Positions 55,147 to 64,000 of a stretch of 64,000 bases of DNA are shown here, piece after piece. Origin of the DNA: Colias croceus (lineage: Eukaryota > Arthropoda > Insecta > Lepidoptera > Pieridae); NCBI RefSeq assembly GCF_905220415.1, contig NC_059561.1, positions 5,286,001 to 5,350,000 on the forward strand, given 5' to 3'. The translations under genes were made by a program, and so were the position numbers. Each line of letters opens with the position of its first letter. Position 1 is the stretch's first letter. The notes below the pieces were generated by a model. It made no database searches and had not been told where the DNA came from. It saw only the letters and a list, made by a program, of their open reading frames with translations.

Positions 55147-56327
55147 TTAACACGTTCACTGCGGGTCACCCACAATCGGCCTGGTGCTGTGCCAAATCAC
55201 TGTGCGCGAGGAAAAAACAGGTCTTTCTCGCTTGTGCGGAACAGGTTTTCTGGGCATTTTTACGAGCATGATAGAGACAAATATAGTTTTCGAATTGTGG
55301 CAAGAAATGTAGTAATATAGGCAGTTTACTTCCGCGACAGGTCGTTTTCGACCTCCGCCGCACAGGACTTTAAAAATGTTACCTCAGTGCGGGAGCGGGC
55401 CTGTTTCGGTGGGTGACCGGTAGCGACCTGTTGCCGCACTGTGTAGATGCGTACGCGTTGAGCCGCCAGTAGTGTTGTGCAGTCAAAAGAAGGATGCGCG
55501 CTCATCGACTTCAAAATGGCGCATCGTAAAAAAATATAACGCTAGAAAATGTAAGTAATAGTGATACTGAAGACGATTACGAAGAGACTAAACGAAATAA
55601 ATACAGGAAAATATTTCAAAAGCAAGAACCATAGCCATCCACCAGCAAAATCACAATTTTAGAAAATAAAATAATCCGCCCAGCAAATTATAAACGCCAA
55701 AGTATTCTCGGCGACGACATAAGTGACGAAGAAATTTTCCCTAAAAGAAAAAAATATGACTACCCTGATTCTAGAAATAATATTTACATCAGTCCGAGTG
55801 GAACAAAACTTCGTCATGTACAGGAGTAGGGCCATGATAACTCGGTTACGAATAATATCGTGGTAAGAACACATTAAATAGTTAAAGTTAATTATATAAA
55901 AAGAATTGTATTTAATTTTGTTTTTAATAACCTTTTTTATTGTGTTTGGCTTAGTATACAATTTAAATATAATTAATGATTCGATAATTTATTTTCTTTC
56001 ACTATCCCATCACTATAAAAAATACACTTTGGTGCGGGATCAGGCCTTGTCGGCCTGACAATTTCGATTGCTAATTTCTCAATTTCTGTTTAGAGAATCC
56101 AGGGGCGGGATCAATGTATAGACAAGTGATTCATCAAGATTTCAAAACTGTAAAAAAATCATAGATACTTTATGGGTTGGCTAAGATAATAGAGCTTTAA
56201 AACTTCTCAGAGCTGTCGTGTCGAAAGGGCCTGCCACGCACATTAAGAAAGTCAAGTGTGTGCTTTTTTGGACTGCCACCGCACCAGCTGAAAGTTATTG
56301 TTATTTTTTACGCAGTGAACGTGTTAA
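55147..56327 (+). mobile_element. Decayed piggyBac-like element
   Basis: Bounded by TTAA on each side with inverted ends TTAACACGTTCACTGCG (55147-55163) and CGCAGTGAACGTGTTAA (56311-56327). TTAA target sites and short TIRs of this type define piggyBac-like transposons. Subterminal GGTCACCCAC words are inverted at 55164 and near 55407. At 1.18 kb it is far shorter than an autonomous copy. A relic of the transposase N terminus lies at 55560-55829; the catalytic domain is missing. Confidence 0.8.
55560..55829 (+). pseudogene. piggyBac-like transposase N-terminal relic
   Basis: One frame gives SDTEDDYEETKRNKYRKIF, a stop at 55632, then a continuing stretch with SILGDDISDEEIFPKRKKYD and SPSGTKLRH before TAG at 55827. 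Acidic Ser/Asp/Glu-rich N termini are usual for this family. An upstream ATGGCGCATCG at 55514 is in another frame, so at least one frameshift and one stop have broken it. Described only as a relic. Confidence 0.6.
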
Positions 56328-56956
56328 CAGAGTCAAATTAGTCAACATAGTGTGTAGTTATCGACTTGTTATATATTAATGAGTTTCGTTGGTTCTAAAT
56401 GTGCAGTGTACGAGTATAGCTGTGGTTTGAACTAATGACATTATGTTCTGGTTTAGTGAATACGTCAAGTACGTAGACAGAGATATTTATATGCTGGAAG
56501 AGGAGTTACTATGCCACAAATAAAAATAAAATATCATACTGTTTTGTGCTGGAAAATTACTACTAATACTATCCTTAAATCTTTGTACCACATTTCTTGC
56601 AAAGAAATAACTTGAATTTGCATTTGAATACTACTATGCGATACATCTAAGAATGTCAATTAAATTTATGTGTCAAATGTCATCTGAAAAAAAAGAATTT
56701 AACGTTGTTTCCTTCCTACTGACACCTATGACGTCACAAAATGGGGTTGACTCACTTCTTAGTTGAATGGAAACATACAGATAGTTTATTAAATACAGAG
56801 ACGTTTAATATTGACATACGCTTTAATTATTTGCTGTATTTAGTGGGGTCAACGATCGGCTTATAATTCATCGTTTGTTTATCGCCTATCAGTTGTCAAA
56901 GTTCATCGTACAACTCATTGACTGCTATCTAACAAGTATCTAACAATATAGGCGAT
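56328..56956. other. Intergenic, nothing recognised
   Basis: No gene or repeat seen. Confidence 0.4.
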
Positions 56957-57115
56957 ATGGGTTTCATTCAAGAAGCTTATATTATTATCTAATACACTGG
57001 AGATTACACTATGAACATTAACTTGTCACAAGAAAATAATAAGGATAAAAAAACATACAGGCGTCATTCAAGGTCGTATTTTCTTGTGACAAGTTAATCA
57101 TTCAATGAAACCCAT
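56957..57115. mobile_element. 159-bp inverted-repeat MITE
   Basis: ATGGGTTTCATTCAAGAAGC left, TTCAATGAAACCCAT right. An inner inverted pair TTAACTTGTCACAAGAAAAT / ATTTTCTTGTGACAAGTTAA is perfect. AT-rich flanks; target duplication not clear. Confidence 0.72.
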
Positions 57116-58411
57116 AGCTGTGCTTACATAGCAGTAAGTAGTAAGTACCTACCTACTCAGAGTACAAGTCCAACATTCGAATTTAATCAATTAGACTTCT
57201 TTTAGAAGCACTTTTGAATTTTTCTAACATATTATGAACATATTTTTACACAAAACAATTTCTACAGGGAAGAGCCGGTATTACCTCGGCCAACGTGAAA
57301 TAACTGTAGTTTTCATTTGGATGCGCGTCACTCATAAGTCTTAACCAATTTGAACATCAGTCTCACAATCAAAAACTCTCTAAAATTATAGAGAAAAGAC
57401 AGTATTTAATACATAAACTATTTAAGTGTGTAATTTTAATTTAAGTAATTAAAAAAAGTTGTAACTTGTACTTAATATAAAGCTACAACTCTAAAGTGCT
57501 TATTTATGATCTACGATAATAGCAACTTCCAAACATACAATACAAACTCGGACAGACTCAGAGGCCAATGGCTAGTACTATACATAATACAATAGAAGTG
57601 AACCAAGTACCAAGAACAGCTGAACTTACATCCCAAGCGGTTGGACCTCAAGGATTCCCTTGATAGTGTCGTTACCGTGCCAAAGTTTCTGTTCAAACGA
57701 TATCGTTTGCCGTTCGCTTTATTGTAAACTATTCTGGGTTGTAATGGTGATCGATATGTAAAATTTAATTTAAAGTTTACTGTGTACTATGATTTTATTT
57801 ATTGTACCTATGTAAAAAAATTACCTTTAATAAAAGGTACATAATACATAATATAACAAAAATTGTAAAGGAATTTTTAAAGATGCCTTCTCGGGTTTTT
57901 AAGAAGGAACATAAATAATTACTTATGTAAGAAAATTTTAATAAATGTATTTTTAATAGACAGGATTTGTTGTTGTAAAATTGCTCTTATTTTGATATAA
58001 ATGCATTTTATTCAAAAGTTAATCGCAAAGGTATCATATATGTAAATATAGTAGTTATAATGTGTAAAAAAAATTTTTACTTTTTTTAATTATGCTTATT
58101 AGCTACGCCAGGCCAGCTAGTCTCTGTAGTATAGTATCTTAGCTAAGCTAAGCTGAATCAAGTTTCCTTCCTTCAATTACATGTCTAGAAACAAGCTCAA
58201 AATTCGATAACCCAAACTAGCATTGAAAAGAGCAAATATGTAACGTTCCGAACGTATCTAACGTAGTACTATTATGTAACCTAACCAAGCTTTATATACC
58301 TAGTATCTAGTAAATTTGGATGCTTGCCAAATGCAACGCTCATCCATTATGTTGACTCAGCACTGTATGGGGAGAGCGCGTTTCCGTTGTTACACGAGAT
58401 TTTATAGACAA
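57116..58411. other. Intergenic, nothing supported
   Basis: A minus-strand frame near 57620-57710 ends at a GTAAGT and is exon-like, but it has no partner exon or recognised motif. Confidence 0.4.
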
Positions 58412-58647
58412 CTAGCTTTCCAGCTTCGCCCGCGCTGTCAAAGAAAAACCCGCATAGTTCCCGTTCCCGTGGGATTTCCGGGATAAAACCTTTCCTATGT
58501 CCCGGGTTAAAAAGTAGTCTATGTTCTTTCTCGGGTATCAAAATATCTCTATACCAAATTTCATGCAAATTGGTTCAGTAGTTAAGGCGTGATTGAGTAA
58601 CAGACAGACAGACAGAGTTACTTTCACATTTATAATATTAGTATGGA
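58412..58647 (-). mobile_element. Helitron-like element, family 1
   Basis: CTAGCTTTCCAGCTTCGCCC (3' end, hairpin half deleted) to TTATAATATTAGTATGGA|T (5' end). Confidence 0.78.
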
Positions 58648-58736
58648 TTAATAGTGAACATACAGTATACACAACATATCAAATTATAGTAATGTCTGTA
58701 GACAATTAATATAATTTTATATGTAGAGCCGAGACC

Positions 58737-58988
58737 TTACGGTCGTTTTATTTCAACCGTTGGTTGGACCTCTAACAGTGTCATCCATCGGCCAAAAAAT
58801 CTCCGTATCTGTACATGGCGATAGTCCATATTATCATTATGGAATGTATCATGTATGGTGATTGCGGAATACAAGAAGTCTCTGAAACATTCAGCAGCCC
58901 TCATGGGCTGGGGTGGTTTCAACACTGAGTCCTCTCCTGAAAACTGATGAATTTGAAAATGAAATTGAAAAGCGCGCACGCCAGTCAA
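58737..58988 (-). other. Open frame of unknown origin
   Basis: 83 codons on the minus strand containing PPQPMRAAECFRDFLYSA and FFGRWMTLLEVQPTVEIKRP. Codon use looks less AT-biased than the surroundings, and it may be a transposon relic. I do not recognise a family. Confidence 0.25.
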
Positions 58989-59337
58989 ACCTTTTCTTCT
59001 GTATTTAATTTAAATACAACACGAAGTCTATTAATTTTTTTTGCCTCAATTATTGTCTTGTCTGTTGTTTTCCCAGCTTGTTATGCAGCATTACAAAAAA
59101 AAAACTACACAAAAAGTCGTACCGCAAAACATTGGAACTACACCACCCGGTACAAAGTAAATAGAGCCTCTCGAGTGTGCAGTGATTGAAGCATGTTACA
59201 TGTCCGGTGGGTCCATTCCCCAAAATGCATGGATTTGGGTTACGTACGCCTTTAGATCGTGCGTACACTCGATCTGCTGTACTAATGTGTTTAATTGCTT
59301 GGTTATAGGTACCTACTGACTACTGCTTGGTAGTTAA

Positions 59338-59527
59338 TCTATACTAATATTATAAAGCTGAAGAGATTGTTTGTTTGTTTGAACGCGCTAATCTCAGGAA
59401 CTACTGGTCCGATTTGAAAAATTCTTTCGGTGTTAGATAGCCCATTCATCGAGGAAGGCTATAAGCTATATAATTATCATCATCACGCTAAGACCAACAG
59501 GAGCGGAGCAGCGCGGGTGAAATCGCG
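59338..59527 (+). mobile_element. Helitron-like element, family 2, tail lost
   Basis: TCTATACTAATATTATAAAG start, ACCAACAGGAGCGGAGCAGC, GCGGGTGAAATCGCG hairpin, but no GGCACAGCTAG terminus. Confidence 0.7.
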
Positions 59528-61690
59528 TGTGTACTTACCACATATCATCAAATCCGAAAAACTAGTAACGATTCATGCAATTATAAGTAAAAAACACGAG
59601 AATAACCAGACTCTTTATCTTCTATCTTTACCAACCTACATGCTTAATACTAACATTGTTAAATATAAATAAAGATCTACCTAGGTAGGTATTTGATATT
59701 GAAAACAAGAAAGATTGAGACAAATCCAACATAAATACGGAACGAGATTCAAAATATAAATAAGATAAACTCGCAAAGCTTCTCAATTTTTCTACTTCAA
59801 ATAAAGTGAAATATTCATAACTCGTAGTAACGTAATTTCCAACGTCTCTGTATATATACAATCTACAGTTTTTAAACTAGAATTTTCGCCGAACCATCGG
59901 GAAATGCATGTCAAAGTTTCGGAGAGCACTACCAATATTGACGGAGGCATGATTAAAGTACTGAAAAACGTACGTTCTTAGTAATCAAGTTAAAACGTTT
60001 GAAAAACATTTCTGTTACCTGTGCGCTGTGTAGGTAGACGTGCTGTTCGCCGCGGATTTTTATATTAGGAATGAACTTGATTTTGCTAAGATTGAGGTGG
60101 TGGCTGATTTATTTATGTTAACAGTTATTTTACAGAAATCAGCATAGGGCTGTAAGAACAGGATTCAAACCCACAGAACTACAGTGTTCAAACCCACTAG
60201 TATGTACGTAAGTAACATACATACGAATTTGATGTGAAATTAAGCCAATTTCATTTCATAATATGTATATTATAAAAATTAATACTGAACTCTACCTACG
60301 AGGTACCTTCAAACAGATTTTTACTACCTAATGCATAATAATCTCATTTAAAATCATTTAAGTATATTTAATAATCTCATTAAATTTTTCCAACATAGTT
60401 CCCATTTATTTCGTCAAGACTAGCAATAGTAGGGTTGTCAACTCTGCATTTTTGAACGGGGCCAAGGGCTCTTAACAGATAAAATTCTCGTCTAAAAGTC
60501 ATTGAACTCGGCTTGCTTTACAAAACTTTCATACTCGTTTGTCATTGTAAGATAATGGAACGTTAAGAATCGAAATCATTAAGAACAGACTGCTAAGAAA
60601 ATTTACCGTTAAGTTTCAGTGGCAAAGCTTAGCTTCATATGTAGGTATCTATCAAATGCTATAATATTATATAATATGTACCTAATTTTTTCCACAGTGT
60701 AATCTTCACTTTACGTTTTTATAAATACTTACCTATAACTGAAAGATGGTGAGTATACTCAAGGATTCATTCTTGTATTATTATTTTTTTTTACTTTTAG
60801 TCTTTAAGTAATAGCGCTTTTCATGTTATTCCTCGACAGCTTAATTGTTGAACAGCTTGTCATCATCATTGCATTAAAAAAGTCTACCTACACATCTTTC
60901 AAAGGCCAAAAACGCAATGTCCCCAACATTGCAATTGCTTATGAGTGGCGGCTCTACATTATTACATTCCCGAATTCTAGTATAAATCGTGTTTTCCACA
61001 TTCTGATAATCCTAGCTCGCAATCATTCATACCCGACGTGAAATGGACGTAGTAACTGCTGCCAAAATCACTATGTTGTGAATGTGGATTTTTACGCGCG
61101 AAAACCGTCCACATTCACGTTTATACCTGGTCACGGGGCTTCGCGGCACTAATGTAGAGCCATCATAACAAGTTCATGGCATGCTCCTTTGCTGGTTGTT
61201 GTGTGAAAATGCATTATAGTCCGTTTGTCTGCTGACGGTGCATAATAATTTATTCATTTAAAAACTGAAACTTAACAACCCTATTACTAGCGTTACCAAA
61301 TCTAGGACGTCTCGCATCCCGTATGCTACTGTTTATACAACTCTGCAAACAATTCCACAGTATTTGCGTAGTTGAATCGATCGTGAAGCTACGTTAGCTC
61401 TAGGGTTGAAGAGCGATTGTTTATTTGTTTAATGCTTATGGATGAAAATACGTTGCTTGTAAATAATTATATACGTCATTATTTTTGGATTGAGTTGCCG
61501 TATGTTGGAGATAGTTTGGACTGTTTTGATCCGGAGCGTAGGTACTTTTAAATGTTTGGCAGTTGGTGGCTTTAGCGAATTTGACTATAGAAAAGCTAAT
61601 GTGATGCTTTATGTACAACCTGGTATATAAGTTGATTCAATGGACCGCGGTTTTAGCAATTGTCTTCAAGCTAAAGAAGAAAACTGAAAA
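59528..61690. other. Intergenic, one inverted repeat
   Basis: GTGAATGTGGA (61078-61088) and TCCACATTCAC (61108-61118) are inverted around a GC-rich loop. Nothing else recognised. Confidence 0.4.
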
Positions 61691-61795
61691 ACTGACACAA
61701 AATTTCGGGTCAATTTTAACAGGATGGCGGTTCTACAGGGGTCTTAGTAGGCAATGACAAAAAGAAAAATGATGGTCAGAACGCTGACACCGGAT
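61691..61795 (+). mobile_element. Partial copy of the TA-flanked MITE at 19812
   Basis: ACTGACACAAAATTTCGGGT then AACAGGATGGCGGTTCTACA and GGGGTCTTAGTAGGCAATGA match the reverse complement of 20136-20040. The outer ten bases and the other end are missing. Confidence 0.7.
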
Positions 61796-61938
61796 AACTT
61801 AAGATACTGTAATACTTTATATTAGAGAATCTTAACATAAAATCTATCTTCACCGTGTGTGACGCGCTTTAGCGAGATGATATTATTATAGAGAAAATAT
61901 TCACTATGTTACAATACGTTGAGTATGTAAATTTATTT

Positions 61939-62097
61939 GTGTTCGTGTTCGTGTTCGTGTTCGTAAGCGCATAACTCGAGAACGGCTGAACCGATTTCGA
62001 TAATTCTTTTTTTATTATATTCCTTGAAGTACGAGGATGGTTCTTATGTAGAGAAAACGTAAATATGTACCACGGGCGAAGCCGGGGCGGGCTGCTA
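61939..62097 (+). mobile_element. Helitron-like element, family 3, with hexamer expansion
   Basis: Four GTGTTC repeats (61939-61963) replace the AATGTGTTGG of the 29746 copy, then GCGCATAACTCGAGAACGGC onward is nearly identical; ends CTGCTAG|T. The 5' end is uncertain. Confidence 0.72.
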
Positions 62098-62118
62098 GTT
62101 GATAATATATATTCTGAA

Positions 62119-62359
62119 CTAGGTTTCCGCCCGCGGCTTCGCCCGCGCAGTCAAAGAAAAACCCGCATAGTTCCTGTTCCCGTGGGATTTACGGGATTTC
62201 GTCATTTTCCCGGGATAAAAAGTAGCCTATGTCCTTTCTCGGGTATCAAAATATCTCTATACCAAATTTCATGCAAATTGGTTCAGTAGTTAAGGCGTGA
62301 TTGAGTAACAGACAGACAGACAGAGTTACTTTCGCATTATTTTATAATATTAGTATGGA
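62119..62359 (-). mobile_element. Helitron-like element, family 1
   Basis: CTAGGTTTCCGCCCGCGGCT (3' end) to ATAATATTAGTATGGA|T (5' end), with the same extra TTTCGTCATTTTCCC block as 43724-43959. Directly followed by the next element. Confidence 0.8.
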
Positions 62360-62363
62360 TGTA

Positions 62364-63437
62364 GGGGTAAACCTACCAATTATTGGCACTTTAAGCAGCT
62401 ACTTCACAAAACCGGTGCAATTTGCATGTACAATTATGTTTTAATTAAGAAAAAAACATTTTTACTGGTATTCTAATCTATGGAGAATATTATTAAGTAC
62501 TTGTCAATTTTAAATTAAATCGCTTTATTTGATATAGTGAACCTTTAAAAGAAAAACCTAAAATACCAGTTGCTGGCATAGTCAAACCTTTTATTGGCAG
62601 TGATTGTTACCTATTATTGTCACTATTCTTGCAAGACTGAAATGTAATGTAAAAGTATGTAGGCTTTCAAAGTGCATACTATGACATTTTAAAGTTAATT
62701 TGTACCATTCATAAATTGTAATAAACAAAATAAAAGACTTTGTTAAAAGAAATGTATAGGAACATACCATTTCAGTTGGAACGCTTATTTTTAAATATGG
62801 TTTTAAAGTTTCCATAAAATATTAAAAGACAACCAAAAAACCTACTAGGCTTAAATAAAAAATAGAACAAATTTAGCTTAAGATTATCTTACATTTAATT
62901 AAATCACAGCTCCGATTGAATGAGATCATAAGTAATTTTTAAGTCATGTTCGTCATCTGAATCAATCTCAATTAACATTTTTGTAAGTAATTTTTAAGTG
63001 CCAATAAAATGGATAAACGGATTTTAAGCAGCCCAATTGTTGGAACACCACAAATAACTAAAAGTTGGCGGTTAAATTTTAAAATAATGTGTAAAAAAGG
63101 CAGATCATACATTCAATAATAAGACAAAATGAATATGCATAAGAAAAACACAACGGAATTGCAATTTCTTTTAAGTTCATGATAGCTCTTACCTTAGTAA
63201 AAAACGAATATTTTGAATATTTTTGCCACACAAGTCCCGGCTTGTCAAACAGATGGTTGATACACCGCCATGTTTTAAGAAATAAAAAACATTGTTTGCT
63301 AGTTGAGTAAAGAATGATACGCTACTTATTAATTTCTACTAAAAAATTTATACTGGCTACAAAAAAATCTTAATTTTCTTAAAAAACTGGAGCATGCCAA
63401 TAAATTGGTAGAGTGCCAATAATAGGGTGGTTTACCC
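62364..63437. mobile_element. 1.07-kb element with inverted ends and TA duplication
   Basis: GGGGTAAACCTACCAATTAT..TGGCACT (62364-62390) is inverted at 63412-63437, with TA outside both ends (62362-62363, 63438-63439). Further inside, TTTTAAGCAGCC (63020 region) resembles CTTTAAGCAGCT (62389 region), and GCCAATAA words recur. No transposase frame survives. TA target use suggests the Tc1/mariner/pogo supergroup. Confidence 0.7.
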
Positions 63438-63696
63438 TAATTTTGAAAAATAAAAAAGTTGTGTAATAATTACGCGCCTTCTATCATCTGTCAGAAATTA
63501 TCTGTATTAAAACTACAAACTGTCAAAAATCTGTGGTCAAAAACGCCGACGGCCGATGACTTGCGTTGATTACCTACCTACTGATTAGTTTTGATGTGAG
63601 TTTTTCATGAATAGATTTGAAATAGAAATATTTTTAGTTGATTAATATTGTAAAATCGATTCTAAGTAGGTTTATAACGTTGCTAAACCGTTAAAC
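63438..63696. promoter_or_regulatory. Putative p47 promoter and 5' UTR
   Basis: The 259 bases between the TA-flanked element and the p47 ATG. No TATA box seen; moderate GC at 63540-63570. Boundaries are inferred. Confidence 0.35.
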
Positions 63697-63801
63697 ATGG
63701 CTTCAAATAGGGAAGAAACGATGCGTCAATTCTGTGATGTTACGGGCGCCGATGAAAATCGCAGTAGATTCTTTTTAGAATCTTCTAATTGGCAACTCGA
63801 G
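63697..63801 (+). CDS. p47: p47 exon 1
   Basis: 35 codons from ATG (context AAACATGG) to CTCGAG|GTAAAT, phase 0. Confidence 0.9.
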
Positions 63802-64000
63802 GTAAATCTTTTAAATTTCCATTAATTTTATTACTTCATTGTGCACATCTTCCAATGAAGAACGTATTTTGCCAAGCTGTATCGGAATACATGCGCCTTG
63901 TTGCTTGAATTTCTTTGTTTTGTTAAGGTTTGTTATTAAAGAAGGCTCACAGATAACGTATGTTTCAGGTTGCCCTGTCAAGCTTTTACGAGAATGGTGG
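63697..64000 (+). CDS. p47: p47/NSFL1C cofactor of p97 (VCP), N-terminal part
   Basis: Exon 1 is 63697-63801 and exon 2 begins at 63969, running off the window. The donor GAG|GTAAAT and acceptor TTTCAG|GTT join in frame. The 45 residues include EETMRQFCDVTGADENRSRF, FLESSNWQLE and VALSSFYENGG, an intact UBA domain in the position and form found at the start of p47. p47 binds monoubiquitinated proteins with this UBA and links them to the p97 ATPase for Golgi and ER membrane fusion. SEP and UBX domains would follow downstream. FAF1 and UBXN-type proteins have related UBAs but a different start, so p47 is preferred. Confidence 0.92.
63969..64000 (+). CDS. p47: p47 exon 2, 5' part
   Basis: After TTTCAG; encodes VALSSFYENG, then continues beyond the window. 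Confidence 0.88.

Noticed and set aside
55166..55514. Overlapping frames on both strands as a small gene
   Set aside because: They lie in the subterminal region of the piggyBac-like relic and read through its GC-rich repeats.

Overview
This looks like a piece of a lepidopteran (butterfly or moth) nuclear genome. It is AT-rich, has intron-split genes with GT..AG junctions, and carries a three-exon attacin gene. It is also saturated with short repeats that start TC(C/T)ATACTAATATTATAAA and end in a GC-rich hairpin plus CTAG between A and T, the architecture of Lepidoptera-specific non-autonomous Helitrons. There is no operon, CRISPR array, rRNA or convincing tRNA. I could not assign a species.

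Layout. (1) About 1.2-25.4 kb, minus strand: the 5' part of a Dscam-related immunoglobulin-superfamily gene. I trace ten exons whose splice phases all join into one frame of about 420 residues: a signal peptide, a short non-Ig leader, three complete Ig domains and the start of a fourth. The gene runs off the left edge. (2) About 25.4-40.5 kb: intergenic DNA made mostly of Helitron-like copies and MITEs. (3) 40592-41854, plus strand: an intronless 420-codon gene derived from a retrotransposon integrase. It keeps an HHCC zinc finger, has lost its catalytic residues and ends in a PHD-like C4HC3 finger. (4) 42-49.9 kb: repeats only. (5) 49966-52065, plus strand: attacin in three exons, with a kappaB-like site and TATA box just upstream, a dead LINE reverse-transcriptase fragment in intron 2, and a hairpin MITE just after the stop codon. 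(6) 52.4-63.4 kb: repeats, including a decayed piggyBac-like element at 55147-56327 and a 1.07-kb element with inverted ends and TA duplications at 62364-63437. (7) 63697-64000, plus strand: the first exon and start of the second exon of the p97/VCP cofactor p47 (NSFL1C).

The four genes have no evident shared pathway: a neuronal or immune-type adhesion receptor, a domesticated transposon protein, an inducible antibacterial peptide, and a membrane-fusion and ubiquitin cofactor. What ties the window together is transposon activity. At least five Helitron-like subfamilies share interchangeable 5' and 3' ends. At least ten MITE or inverted-repeat families are present, several with readable target-site duplications (TTA/TAA, TA, TTAA). 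Repeats abut or interrupt the attacin promoter, intron and 3' UTR, the upstream side of the integrase-derived gene, the p47 promoter, and exon 4 of the Ig gene, which sits between two inverted copies of one repeat. No autonomous transposon with an intact transposase was seen.
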